Shown here in pieces: positions 1-11,249 of a stretch of DNA of 64,000 nt. Under the pieces are notes generated by a model. The model saw only the letters and a list, made by a program, of their open reading frames with translations. It was not told where the DNA came from and ran no database searches. Made by a program: the position numbers and the translations under genes. Each line of letters starts with the position of its first letter. The first letter of the stretch is position 1. The DNA is taken from the NCBI GenBank assembly GCA_015847255.1, contig JADLZK010007786.1, positions 1-64,000 of the forward strand. Direction: 5' to 3'. This DNA comes from Hyparrhenia diplandra (taxonomy: Eukaryota; Streptophyta; Magnoliopsida; Poales; Poaceae).

Positions 1-147
1 AGCATGTAGCGCCGGATAGGAAAAGAAGAAGAAAAAAGAGAACAGGTGAGTATGCGCGCGTGTTAGAGTGTCCCGCATTGTACCGTGTACTCAAAATATA
101 TATAGCATGTAGCGCCGAGATAGGAAAAAGAAGAAGAAAAAGAGAAC
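1..147. repeat. Short direct repeat, about 104-bp period
   Basis: A block of about 45 bases beginning AGCATGTAGCGCCG and followed by a purine-rich GAAGAAGAAAAA run occurs at position 1 and again at about 105. The copies differ by a few indels. Nothing coding is visible. It may be the edge of a longer array that begins outside the window. Confidence 0.6.
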
Positions 148-289
148 GTTTATTGTCAAATAAACAAACAACAGTAGATCCCTACTGAATTAGGGAGTAA
201 CTTGAACGCCTTCCCACCACTACCGGAGGCCGAGCCTCTGAGCGCTAAGCGCGCCTCGCAGGCCCAATAGCGCCGGGTGGAGGCACTCT

Positions 290-830
290 GGAGGTGCGCC
301 GGTACCGACCCCTGAAATTTTAAAGCGGGGAAAGAGTGTACCGAGCGCTCAAAAACGGCCCCCGGTGCAACCCGTGCCACACCGCACCGAGGGCTCGGCC
401 CCTCCTCGCAAAGCTTGGCGCGTCACGTCGACGCCGTTTGCCACCGCCGACGTCAACTACAAGACCGAGGGCCACCTCAACTACCCTCTCGGTGCATTTT
501 TATTTTTAAAACTTGAAAACATTATCTCATCGGCGCCCGTCGGAGCGGTGCTCGTATTAAAAATTAAAACCCCCAGCACCATTCGCACCGAAGGGCCAAT
601 CCGCCCACGTGGTCGGTGTAATATGGTCGTTTCAATCGAGGGGCGTGGACGCCTGAAACGTCCTTTACCATATTACACCGAGAGCCGGTTTATACCACCG
701 TGTACACAGGAACATGGGGCTCCCGGGGGCCCCATCTCCCGTATTGCCGAGCACTACCCTCGCGTAGCGTCTGTACGTACCGTGTGTCCCGCTCGGTGCC
801 CGGTGACTCATATTTTTGTTTTTATTCCTG
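290..830. mobile_element. CACTA-like subterminal region with ACCGAGGG motifs
   Basis: The interval is dense in ACCGAG/CTCGGT motifs in both orientations, the pattern seen in subterminal regions of grass CACTA (En/Spm) elements. It resembles the segment at 10,030-10,200, including a shared stretch around GAGCTCAAAA and GGCCC. A perfect inverted pair, CGGTGTAATATGGT at 614-627 and its complement at 667-680, with a second inner pair CGTTTCA/TGAAACG at 628-634 and 654-660, would fold into a hairpin. No CACTA terminus could be placed, so the boundaries are approximate. The open frames over it are not recognised as proteins. Confidence 0.5.
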
Positions 831-1275
831 TTTTCTTGTCCACCTTCACAAATGAAACATACAGTCACATATACTTGACATCCATGCAGCGATACAACTT
901 TATTCATCACATATATATCACATACATGATCGAAACATAGATTAATTAGTCCAATATCCGGACAAGTCTAGTTACACCGATACAACTCATAGTCATCAAG
1001 TTTGAATGTACTCAACAAACCAACAACAAAACCTAGAGCCTAATGGGTTAACCTGCTTGGTGGAGCTTGCACCAAGCAATGGGTGGTCCAAATTAGCAAT
1101 GCACTCTCGAGATAGGAAGCATCTATGGTGCTTCTTGTGAGAAGCTTCTTGATCGTTACCGAAAAACCACTCACTGCTCTCCATTGCATTTTGCCTAGCT
1201 ATCATAGACTCAAAGAATGACCCCACCGGTATACAACAACATACCAAGCCATAGCCTTAAAAAGTAGAAGCAAAT

Positions 1276-2010
1276 GTTAGTCACGGTTTGATAACGAGAT
1301 ATGAGGTAATATAGATGGGGCCTTAGCATAATATAGTGTAGCCTTTCTCGCTAAAAGAGCATAGAGCCTCTCACCTCCCCTTGATGCTCTCGAACATGAA
1401 CAGTGAGGATCATGGAGAAAGTGAGAAGCTCTATGTTCTTTATTGCTGAGCGGCATAAGCTTTGCATCACAGCCAAAACCATAGCCTTTAAAAAGAAACA
1501 AATGTTAGTCACGGTTTGATAACAAATATGAGGGTAATATAGATGGGGCCTCAAGATAAGATAGTGTAGCCTTACGCTAAAAAAAGAACATCGAGCCCCT
1601 CGAACCTCCCTTGATGTCCGAACATGAATAAGTGAGGATCATGGAGAAAGTTCGTAGCTCCATGTTCTTTTCCGTTTAGTGACCGCAAAGCTTTGCATCA
1701 CAGGCCAAGTCCAAAATGAATAGGAGAACAAATGTAATGAAAATATATCATAGGCTGCTAAAAGAACATAGTTACATAAAAGGGACAACGGAATGAAAAT
1801 ATATAAGAGCAAAGCTTCCATAGGTGTGGCAAGAAGGAGGAGGTAGCCTCGGTTTGTCAAAGTAGGTTTGTATCATGCTCGCTAAAAGAACATGCCACCA
1901 CACCTCCCTTGATGCTCGAAACATGAACAAAAACGAGGATCATGGAGAAAGTGCGGATAAAGATGTTCTTTCGATGAGCGGCGGCAAAAAACTTTTGCAT
2001 CAGGCCACCA
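1276..2010. repeat. 228-bp tandem repeat, two clear units and degenerate flanks
   Basis: The motif GTTAGTCACGGTTTGATAAC starts at 1276 and again at 1504, giving a 228-bp unit that also contains GAGGATCATGGAGAAAGT and CTTTGCATCACAG. A partial third unit lies at about 1880-2010, and the end of a preceding one at about 1240-1275 (GCCATAGCCTTAAAAAG). Short open frames over it are not conserved between the units, so it is read as non-coding repeat inside the transposon block. Confidence 0.75.
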
Positions 2011-2539
2011 TTGCATAAAGGAACTTCGATCCATAGGTGCACATTGATCATCCTTGCCGCAAAGCAATTTCATGGCAGCCATGGAACCGTGGCTCGATCC
2101 ATTCCGACTATGAGGGAGGCACGAACCGACTCCATCATTGCCTGAATGGCCGTGAGCTGCCACGGTTTGATGACCACGAGGAGATAATAAAGATAATGCA
2201 GCTCAGATTCATGGCACTAATATCACGGTCATAAAAATAAAGCATTTGTAACCGATTGCATCATAGGCCACCATTGCATCATAGGAGCGATATATAGAAA
2301 AGCATAGCCTCGTAATTAAATGCCTTTTCTTTAATATTTGAACTTGGGCATAAGGACCAATAGATACTTGAGTTCATGGCCATGTGAAACCATGTGACAC
2401 ATCGATTTTTAGCCATCGGGTCATCGAGGTGGACAATAGTTGCTAGGCATGGATGTATCACATGGTCTGATGACGCATGAGAACATGCGAGGTCCCTAGC
2501 ATGCATGGAAGTCTCTCACTGGCATTGTAAGCATCATAG

Positions 2540-3240
2540 GGATAAAAGGTCAAAATTTTGACCACAAGTATTATGACCACTCCACCATCACGACCACAAC
2601 CATCACGACCACCGACCACAACTAGTGGTAGCCAAATACCTCACCTTGCGCGGATCGGTATTGGTCCTCCTCATTGCCTTCTTTTGACAAATCGGGGTGG
2701 TCGCGGCAGGGGCACGGTCCTCCTCCTCGTTGCCTTCTTGCAAACAGGGGTGTGGTCGGTGACGGGCACGGTCCTGCTCCCGGTCCCTCCTTCCCTACCC
2801 GTCCCTCCTCCTCTTCCCTCCTTCCCTCCACCCCCTCCCCTCCCCTACCCTCCTTGCTTGTGGCGGGCGGGGGCCTCGGCAGCGGGCTAGGACGCCGTCG
2901 GCCGGCGCGTGACAGCGAGGAAGGCGCGCGAGGCGGGAGGGCGAGGGAAGGCGCTGGCGGCGTGGTCGGGCTGCGGTGGCGGCCGGCAAGCTTGCCGGCC
3001 GGGGGAGGTGACCGAGCGACCGGACGGGGGACGGACCCGGCGAGGTCGTGGGCGGGGCGCATGCGGGTGCGGGCGGGCGGCCGAGGCGGCCGGGGCGGCG
3101 CAGCCGGCGGGCCGCGGGGCGGGAGCGAGCGAGGTGGCGCAGACGGGCGGAGCGTGTGTAGGAGGTGGCGCGGCGCACGCCCGGTTTGACGCGCCGACGG
3201 GAGGTAGGGGAGGAGGGAGGGTGGAGGTAGGGGATGAGTG
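2540..3240. other. GC-rich, low-complexity segment, function unknown
   Basis: This stretch is strongly GC-rich, with a pyrimidine-rich left half (CCCTCC runs) and a right half rich in GGCGG. Several frames stay open because of composition. The predicted proteins are proline-, arginine- or glycine-rich and match no domain I recognise. It lies between ACCGAGGG-type repeats, so it may be sequence captured by a transposon. Confidence 0.4.
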
Positions 3241-3311
3241 AGTGAGTGGATAAGATGCGAGTTGGGGTGGGGTGGGTGGAATGGATAAGATAGGACCGGC
3301 GTTCATGGGTT

Positions 3312-4411
3312 AGGAGTTTACCGAGGGTCCGCTCTGGGGACACTCGGTAGATGTCACCGAGGGCTGATTCGCGTAGGGCTCTCAGACAGAGCTGTACCGA
3401 GAGCCCAACACCGGCCCTCGGTGAATATATCTTTTTTTTTTTTTGAATTTTGGATCCAAATTTTTTTGTGTGTGGTTTATACATGTCTCCTTGGTCATGT
3501 TCAAATTTCATATTTTCAAAATTATTTAGTATAAGGTTTTGATTTTCTTTCTTTTAATTGATTTTCTTTTATTAGCCAAATTTGATCTCTGGAAACCATT
3601 CGAATAGAGGGAGACATGAGCAAGAAAAATTATATTCATATTCGTGAGTGCAATGTTAGGCCTCATCGAGCTATCCCCAAAACTTTGAACATCTCCCTTA
3701 AGAACATGACCATTCACTGTGACGAATGGTTTAAAATTATAGTAGCTGTAAAGCGAAGTTGAAAAAGGAAACTTGTTGATTTGTCATGAAATCTTATGTG
3801 GAGACTACGCAAAAATTTGGGAAGGTTTTGCGTTGACGTTGGTGTCGGCGATGGTTGAAACCTCAGACATAACACATGTGATACTAGAACTTATGTGGAG
3901 TTGTCTGGGTTTTTGGCCATTCTATGAACCAACCTTACGAAACATTCCCAATTTTTATAGCCTCCACATATGATTTCGCGACAACTCAACAAGTTTCACG
4001 ATTTTTCAACTTCGTTTGCATTTTATATAATTTAAAAAACTATTCACCCGCTGAGTGAATGGTCATGTTCCTCGTGGCGATGTTCAAAGTTTTGGGTCAA
4101 CTCACAATTAGGCCTCACATTGCATTCAAGAATATGAATACCATTTTTTCCTTTCTTGTTCCCCTATATTCGAATGTCTTACAGTTTAAATTTTGGCTTA
4201 TAAAGAAAATTCAATTAAAAGCAATAAAATCAAAATATATAGTAAATTGTTTTTAAAAAAATGTCAAAATTGATATGAACTAATAGGCAATGTATGAAAG
4301 ACACAAAAAAAAATTGACTCCAAATTCCAAAAAAAGTTTTTACCGAGGGCGTAAGTTGAGCCCTCGGGAAAACACCTCTACCTAGGGTCATTCGGTGGAG
4401 CCCTCGGTACA
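3312..4411. mobile_element. Long inverted repeat, transposon-derived hairpin
   Basis: The left arm (about 3312-3805) and right arm (about 3957-4411) are inverted copies separated by about 150 bases. From outside inwards both contain ACCGAGGG-type motifs, a GGATCC/GGAGTC AAATTTTTTT block, an AAATTGAnTTTTCTTT block, CATTCGAATA, CAATGT(T/G)AGGCCT, CCCAAAACTTTGAACAT and GAACATGACCATTCACT, then GAAGTTGAAAAA and AACTTGTTGA. A third, single-copy version sits at about 10,240-10,760 in the right-arm orientation. The ACCGAGGG motifs place the family with CACTA-like elements. A transcript through it would form a long imperfect duplex. Confidence 0.75.
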
Positions 4412-4489
4412 ATCTGTAATTTTGAATTTTAGCATTTCATTAGAAATTTGGTGACAAAATTAAAAAAAGGGTTCTGGTAGTATTTGAAC

Positions 4490-5880
4490 CCCTAAGCAAG
4501 CGCCCTATCTCCCGAAACTCTCGCCTTCTTCCCAATCCTCCCCCTCTCTCGATACTTCACCTTCTTCCGCCGTACCACCAGCTCCACGGCCGCGCGCCGT
4601 CGCCCTCTCGGCCACACACCCACGCCGGCCGCCACTCCCAACCACCGCCACTCCCAAAGAGCGCCGGCCGCCACCACCGTCCGCGCCAGCCGTTACCGCT
4701 CGCAGTGAGCACACCCACAACCGTCGCGCCCGCGCTCCCACCACCGCCACTCCCACCAACGACCACCACCACCGCGCCACCCGGCCGACCACCACCACCA
4801 CCGGCCACTCCCACCAACGCCGGCCACTCCAACGTCGATCCGCGCTAAGGTATACATTGCTATAATTTTTTTAAGTTACATTGCTATGATTTCTCAATAA
4901 TAATATGTGGTAGTATATAACTAGATAAGGTTATTTTTTAGTGTCATGGTTTGTAGCATGTTGTTGTAGTTGTTATATATTTTGGAGGGTTCATCATGAT
5001 GATGGTAGTATTTTATTTATATGTTTTTTGTTTTTTGTTTGATTTACATATTTACCCCTAAGAAACATAGGTGAAAATGTTTGGCCTTCTTTTGGTGCTT
5101 TTTAAACATGTTCTATTATGGATCCCTTTGCATATATTTTTAGAGATTATACTATATTTTCTATTAAGTCTCCAAAAAAATTGAAACTAATTTCTATATA
5201 TTTCTAGATGGCCGGACATAATCTTCCACCGCCAGAGTTATCGGTTTCACGGCTATCAACGTCGAAGGATTTGACCACGATCCAAGATCTCGCCCACCAT
5301 AGCGGAAAATGTTCCAATAATAGTAAGTATTTGTATAATTAATTTGTCAAATATTTTTGTATATGTATATTTACCATTTATATGAATTTTAAATGTATTG
5401 CAGCCAATTGACCAAATCACTTGGCTTAAACACACTCTCACGGTACTTTGGTGTTCAAGAAGTGGTAGTCGGCACTCACATCATCTTCATAGTGAATTGG
5501 GACAACAAATCCAATGTCAAATTAGCTTTTCCATCGCCCCTAGAAGGAGGTGGAAATCCTATAAACATCTCGAGAGGTTGGAATAAAAGTCGCTGCGAGC
5601 CGGCCGTCGGTTACACAAAAATATCTTTGTCATGGGATGGGAAGCTTCAAGAACATGGGTACACTCGCCTACATTCTCCTTTTTTTGTTGATGACAGCTA
5701 AAGGTAGGAACATGCTTGATGATGTTGCGGGATTTCTTTGCAAACCGTGACTCAGCGGAACCAAAATGATGGTAATCTCGATATGTTAATTTGTCACGTA
5801 GCTTATACCTAGAATTGATGTGGTACTCTAGAGATGTTCTCATATTTTTTTCCAATAATTACGAGGTTCAACTGTATGAC
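4490..5880 (+). other. Possible internal gene remnant of the CACTA-like element
   Basis: A CCACC/CCGCC-rich leader (4500-4850) is followed by AT-rich DNA. A short open frame starts at 5209 (ATGGCCGGACATAATC) and another covers 5393-5701. Neither resembles a transposase domain I can name. Their position between the inverted repeat at 3.3-4.4 kb and the ACCGAGGG-rich segment at 6.46-6.83 kb suggests they are remains of an element-encoded gene. No intact product is predicted. Confidence 0.25.
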
Positions 5881-6204
5881 TTAACCTACTGGTTGTAGTT
5901 ATGCATCTATTCTTACGGACAATGTCTTGATTGGGTTATGTTTGGACATGGGCTAATCTAATACCAACAGCACTCTGAGATGGATATCGGGCAAAGGTGG
6001 TTGCCCGTAAGATTGGAGATCGACGTGACACGCCCAGTAGCGGTTAACCGTCGTCAGTAGACCATGTCGTAAGTAGTTTGTGAAGCAAAGGAGGATGTAT
6101 TAGTGAGAACGTTGGTCTACATTTGAGAGATCTGCGTAACGTAAGATCGGTGACCTACACTTCACTCATTTTTGGCTAGAAGGCGGGCAGCGATGAACTT
6201 TGTA

Positions 6205-6460
6205 GTGAAGTTGTAGTATGTGACTTCTAGCTGTATGTGACTTGTTTTTAAATTATGCACTTTTAAATTATGTAAGTTTCTATGGATGTGATATATATGT
6301 GACTTGTTTTTTAAATTATGCACAACTTGTATGGATGTGAAAAATTATGTCATGGAATTGGCACTTGTATGGATGTGAAAATTATGTGATATATATGTGA
6401 CTTGTTTTAAATTATGCACACTAGCGTGGATTGAGAAATCAGAAAAAAAAAAAAAAAAAT
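6205..6460. repeat. Degenerate AT-rich tandem repeat and A run
   Basis: The motif GTGACTTGTTTTTAAATTATG occurs at about 6238, 6299 and 6397 with small changes, interspersed with TTGTATGGATGTGAAA. A run of about 17 A residues follows at 6442. Such AT-rich repeats commonly follow the coding part of grass CACTA elements, which fits the context but is an inference. Confidence 0.5.
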
Positions 6461-6464
6461 TAAG

Positions 6465-6830
6465 GTCATTGTACCGGCGCCATGGAATTGGCCCTCGGTA
6501 GAGTGACCATATTATACCGAGCACCGGCAGCCGCGCCGGGTAGATTTGGCCGGGGGCGATGTCGTCGACCGGTGACGCTGGCAGGGGGCGTCAACGCCCG
6601 AGGGTGGCTCTTTGCGGAGAGATGGCGCTCGGTGGTGGCAGACTCTATCGGGGGGGACAGGATACCGAGGGGTGAGGGCTCTCGGTAGACAATCCTCTAC
6701 CGAGCTATATTTCTCGAGAGGAGCTCTCGGTAGAGAGGATTCCACCGGCGCCAGCAGTTGGGCGCTCGGTACACGTGCCGGGCGCTCGGTAGAGGCTGAC
6801 TGTGGGTAGTGCACTATGGCGTCACGGCCC
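6465..6830. mobile_element. CACTA-like subterminal repeat cluster
   Basis: Between 6475 and 6800 there are at least eight CTCGGTA or TACCGAG motifs in both orientations, including adjacent inverted pairs at about 6678-6745. The sequence GGGTAGTG at about 6807-6814 resembles a CACTA 3' end (ending TAGTG), but no matching 5' end or target duplication was found, so this terminus is only a suggestion. Confidence 0.5.
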
Positions 6831-6879
6831 AAATATTGTCGTCGTCACGGCCGGGCGGCGTGCTAACTCCACAGATGGA

Positions 6880-7260
6880 GTGCTGCGCCGTCTGTATGCG
6901 TGTACACTAGGCAGTGTGCTGCTGGGACCGTGGCTTCTCGGCCTTGTGCTCCTGCAAGGCGGTGAGCTCTTCTCCACGCCGGACAGGTGGGTGCGGATCA
7001 ACACCATTGGCGGGTACGCCTTCATGCTGCAGATCTTCGTCATCAGCGTGAAGACGGACCTGGGCATGATCGTCAAGTCTGGCAAGAAGGTCGTGACCAT
7101 CGCCTTCTTTGTCACCATCACGCCGCACCTGACCATGTACGCTGCCGGCGACACGCTCGGTAGTCGCTCTCGGCATCGTCGCATGCTGCACGCCGGACGA
7201 CCTCAACCTGCTCTCCTCCGGTTTGGAGGGAAAATTTTGTTCATGTCGTCAGTACAATGC
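6880..7260 (+). pseudogene. CHX-type cation/H+ antiporter gene fragment
   Basis: Frame one encodes LGSVLLGPWLLG, then a segment ending in SVKTDLGMIVKSGKK. This matches the second and third membrane segments of plant CHX antiporters, which typically read GxLLGPSxLG and GxxxDLxxIxKxGKK. Near 7165 the frame changes, and another frame continues with TPDDLNLLSSGL, corresponding to the family motif around ADLNLLxSELG. CHX proteins exchange monovalent cations for protons at endomembranes or the plasma membrane. Only about 125 of some 800 residues remain, there is a frameshift, and there is no start. It directly abuts ACCGAGGG-type repeats, so capture by a transposon is likely, though a truncated host gene is possible. 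No expression signal is visible. Confidence 0.7.
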
Positions 7261-7424
7261 ACAGGTGCAGACAAAATTAAAAATAAATACATCATTCAAA
7301 AGATAAAGTATTTTTGAAGTATTTTGTTTTTAGCCTATGTCGTCACTAGTGATATCACAGCTATGGAAAAACGCGTGGGGAAGAGAGCACCGTTCACCAG
7401 ATCGGAATTGACTTAACCAAATGA

Positions 7425-8140
7425 AATTGGAAAATATTGGGGCTCTTGTGTTTTTGCCTCTGTTTTGTATCGAAATTATGATTTTGCCCCTATTTTTTCT
7501 TACTTTGTGAACCCCTACTCCGTGATCCACCCCTAACGGTGTTACATTTTGTACAAAAGGACATAAAGGCCCATGTGATTTTGCCTTGAATTTGTGATTT
7601 TACCCTAATTTGGAGGCCGCCCTGCGGGCGCTGGCACTTAAAGCCCGCCTCCGCCTCATGCTCTGGAGCGCCCTGCCGCACCACCTGGAACATGTCCCTA
7701 CCGTGCTCCTAGGGAGGCCGCTCCGCTGGCGTCGTTGCGCTTGAGCTGGCCCGTGCCTCGCGCCCCTAGAGCCACCCCCCACCTCTTGCCCCCGCCTCGC
7801 GGCCTCGAGCCACCCTACCTTGAGCCTTTGGACATGCCGCCACCACGACGCCGATGCGTGCTCGAGTCGTGACGCCCTCACCACGCGACGGGATGCAATG
7901 CGGCTCTATCTGGTTGAGAAGCCTAAGGACAAGGTTAGGGGCAGCGTTATCAATTTGCCTTTTGCTTTCTAGCTTTTTATTTTTTCTTAGTTTAATCCAT
8001 TTCAATGTGAAATAGGGGCAAATGGATCATTCATATCAAAATAGTAAGGGTAAAAACACAAAAGTTGAACAAGCAGAGGCAAGATTACAATTGCAGTGCT
8101 AGGCAAGGGCAAGAACACAAGTATCCCCAAAATATTTGGT
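7425..8140. mobile_element. Non-autonomous TIR element with GC-rich interior
   Basis: The left edge (about 7425, AAAATATTGGGGCTCTTGTG) is inverted at the right edge (about 8140, where the reverse strand reads AATATTTTGGGGATACTTGTG). Both continue into TTTTTGCC or TTCTTGCCC. Between them lies a GC-rich block (7610-7900) with open frames on the minus strand that match nothing I know and may be captured host sequence. No clear target duplication was found, so the superfamily is unassigned. Confidence 0.55.
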
Positions 8141-8159
8141 AGTAAAACATGGGGTGAAT

Positions 8160-9920
8160 GGAGGAATACATTATATCCAGTCCCAGTGACAGTTTGATTC
8201 TTAATAAACTGAGGTACAACATAAGCAAATACAATAATCTGACATAGAATTAACCTAAATAATTAACCAAAGGTTTATTGTTTAAATTTAAACCAAATTC
8301 TTGCATGCATGGCCATTCGTGACCAGTCACTCAGGTTCAGTACAGAACCTCACATTTTATCCAACAGAAGCAAAGCATACTTCCAAAAGTTTGCATGCGT
8401 GCTTGGATAAAAGGACCTAAACTTGAAGCCTAGAATCTCTGCACTTTTATCCCACAGCAAGCAAAGTTACACATGCTTCCATGCATAGGATTAAGAAAGA
8501 CTTGATTGAAGTTAGGAATCTGGCATCTCCATCCAATGAGAGGAATCAAAGCAAAGCACTAAGCATGTGCTATATATACGCATGGGTACTCCCTCATCTA
8601 TATACAAATCAACACAACCCTGCATCGGTAGACATACATCTATTGAATAATTTTTTTTCTGCCACGAGGGCTTGTGTGCTCCAGTGAGTGAGTCACGGAC
8701 ATGAGGGTGATGAGAGAAAATCAAGATGGCGCCGTCATGCAGAGCAACATTCACGCAGATCAATACAGGTAATTCAAAAAAAAATATATATCAACGTGGG
8801 TATTTAGGAAATATGTAGGAGTACGACTTGGTTGAGATATCTTTTTATAGTTACATATACACATGTAATACATATATAGATTTATGATGCTACTTTAAAT
8901 TATTTCTAATTATAGGTGGATGCTTAATTTAGGTTATTTCTAATAATGGCAGGCCGGGACTAGTAATGTATATGCATGCTTATGGGTTTCTATAGATTAT
9001 TTTTCTTAATGTCAAAGGTGGGTACTGAGATGAAGATTAGGGGACACTTCAACTATTTTTCATAATTAATAGTAGATTTTTGGAGGGTGACTTAAGGGTA
9101 TTTTCATAATGATAGAGGTGGTTAGTTTAGATTTAGATTTTGGGGCTCTATAATCTATTTAGAGTATTTTTTTACAAATGTGGAGTGGGTATGTTTTAGA
9201 AAACAAAACAAGTTCAATGGCTATTATAGTTGACGGCGATCAGAATCTACCATGTTATTGACTGGGTGTTTCAGATTTTCCTTAGAAAAAGTTATGATAT
9301 TCCGCATTTTCATAGAATAACTGGTAACAGTAAGATGCTGCTGCTTTCAAGCTTGTGATAAAAAGATAATCTGTATCCTCATTATTATTTATTCCGGTTT
9401 GAAAAAATCAATGTGTTTTTTAAATTTATTATTCATAGAACTAAAACCATATCTACTATACCAACTACACTTTAATTCATTTTGTAACTATATGGCACTA
9501 TTATTAGACGTATTAGACTCTGCAGATGTAAACTTTGACCATATACCTAACCCATTGTAATCTGATTTGCAAAGTTAATGGTGGGAGGGTTTAAGTGCAA
9601 AACACCCCGAACGTTGGATTTAGATCCTGTGGTCTTGATTGGAGTTTCCATAGTTTGCACACGAAAGCTGGTTTCCATAGGATACGTTGTAATTTTAATA
9701 AGAACTAAAAACTAGCTATGTTTTGGTTGAAGACTCAAGAGGGAGTCAATGGTTTGGTCATTTTCACGGATCTGAAAAGAAGTGTTCCTGTACGTATTAG
9801 CATATATATGCATAAAGTTTTAGTGAAATAATGGTATTTGTATTAGCATGTATATAAAATTGGGAACCTCAAACATGCATTTCAAGAATCATAAAATATT
9901 TTACAGTTTTCCTTTCACTT
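8160..9920. other. AT-rich intergenic sequence, no gene found
   Basis: No convincing coding sequence is visible. Around 8570 there is GTGCTATATATACGCATGG, a TATA-like site, followed about 160 bases later by ATGGCGCCGTCATGCAGAGC at 8727 and a potential splice donor (ACAG|GTAATT) at about 8767. That could be the first exon of a small gene, but no following exon was recognised. The rest is AT-rich. Confidence 0.35.
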
Positions 9921-9924
9921 TTGG

Positions 9925-11150
9925 AGGCCGGTCCTCTACCGAGCACCACAAACGCTTCGATAAAGGGCTAATAGCGCTCGGTAGAGGCTCTACCGAGGGG
10001 CGCTCTCGGTAGAAGCCCATCGGTGAAACTTTACGGGGGAAAGCCTTTTTACGGAGAGCTCAAAATTGGCCCCTCGGTACACCCTATATCAAACTCTACC
10101 GAGGGCTCCGGTCCCCTCGCTAAACCTGGCCCGGCGTCGGCGGCATTTGCCACCGTCGGCGTCGACATCAGCGAGAGCCCCCCCCCCTCCCCGCCAAAGG
10201 AATGTAGTTCACGAGGGCCACCCCACGAATGCACTTTCGATGAAACGAATGTGATATATGTCTTGGGTTTCAACCATAATTTGAGCAAACGTCGATGAAA
10301 CCTTACCAAACTTTTTTCATGTGTCAATGCTTACGATATCACGACAACTCAACAAGTTTCAAGATTTTTGAACCGTTTGCATTTTCTATAATTTTTAAAC
10401 TAATCACCAATAAGTGAATGGTCATGTTCCGTGAAGGACATGTTCAAAGTTTTGGGTCTATCCCCTGGATGAGGCCTCACATTGCACTCACGAATATGAA
10501 TCTCATTTTTCGGTTCATGTCTCCTCAGTATTCGAAAGTGGCTTCAGTTCAAATTTGACTTATAGAAGAAAATTCAATTAATGAAATAAAATCAAAATAT
10601 ATACTAATATTTTTGAAAAAATCTCAAATTTGAACATGAGCTATAAGACATTGTACAAACCACACACAAAAAATTTAGATCCAAAATTAAAAAAAGGTAA
10701 TTTCACCGGGGGCCACGATGTGGCGCCTCGGTAATATATTTTTACCGAGGGACCTGCATCCACGTCCCTCGGTAAAATGTCCAAACTCTACCGGCGCCTA
10801 ATGCCGCTCTCGGTAGAGTTGGCGTAAGGGGGCGTTAGCCTCATGCGGACGTATTTGGGGCGTCAATCGACCGAGTGCATAGCTTTACGGAGGGTTGGCT
10901 CTCAATGAAGTATTCATCTACCGAGGGGCCTATTGTTCCGAGGGTTGGATCATCGGTGAACTGATCATCTACCGGCGCCTGTTGTTACCGGGAGTTTAGC
11001 TCTCGGTGGAGGCACTACCGAGTGCTGGATTCCTCGAGTGGCTCTCTCGGTACACGGACGCTACTGGGCGATGGATGTGGGGCTCTCGGTACACCTTAGG
11101 CGCTCGGTAGCGGCCCCGTGAGCGGTAGTGTACCGAGGATTATCGCCCCT
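9925..11150. mobile_element. CACTA-like repeat region, second copy of inverted-repeat family
   Basis: The stretch 9930-10,200 carries ACCGAG/CTCGGT motifs like those at 290-460. The stretch 10,240-10,760 is a diverged copy of the right arm of the inverted repeat at 3.96-4.41 kb (shared blocks include CAACTCAACAAGTTTCA, GTTCAAAGTTTTGGGTC and TAAAATCAAAATATATA). The stretch 10,700-11,140 again has many CTCGGTA motifs. Together with the first 7 kb this suggests one large, nested or rearranged CACTA-like family. The outer ends are not resolved. Confidence 0.6.
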
Positions 11151-11249
11151 AAATAATCTTTACCTTGTTTTTGCAATTAATTGCCTGCATGCGCTAATTA
11201 ATGTATGGGTTTTATGCATGGTGAGCGGCTCATTGGCTGCTCGTGCGGG

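Noticed and set aside
2622..3511. Long overlapping open frames on both strands (up to 238 codons)
   Set aside because: They are open because the segment is GC-rich. Products are Pro/Arg/Gly-rich, overlap each other in several frames and match no domain.
4492..4832. Valine- and glycine-rich minus-strand open frames
   Set aside because: They are the complement of a CCACC/CCGCC simple-sequence region; all three minus frames are open at once.
6807..6817. GGGTAGTG as the true 3' end of a CACTA element
   Set aside because: Plausible by sequence, but with no matching 5' terminus or target duplication it is left as a note only.
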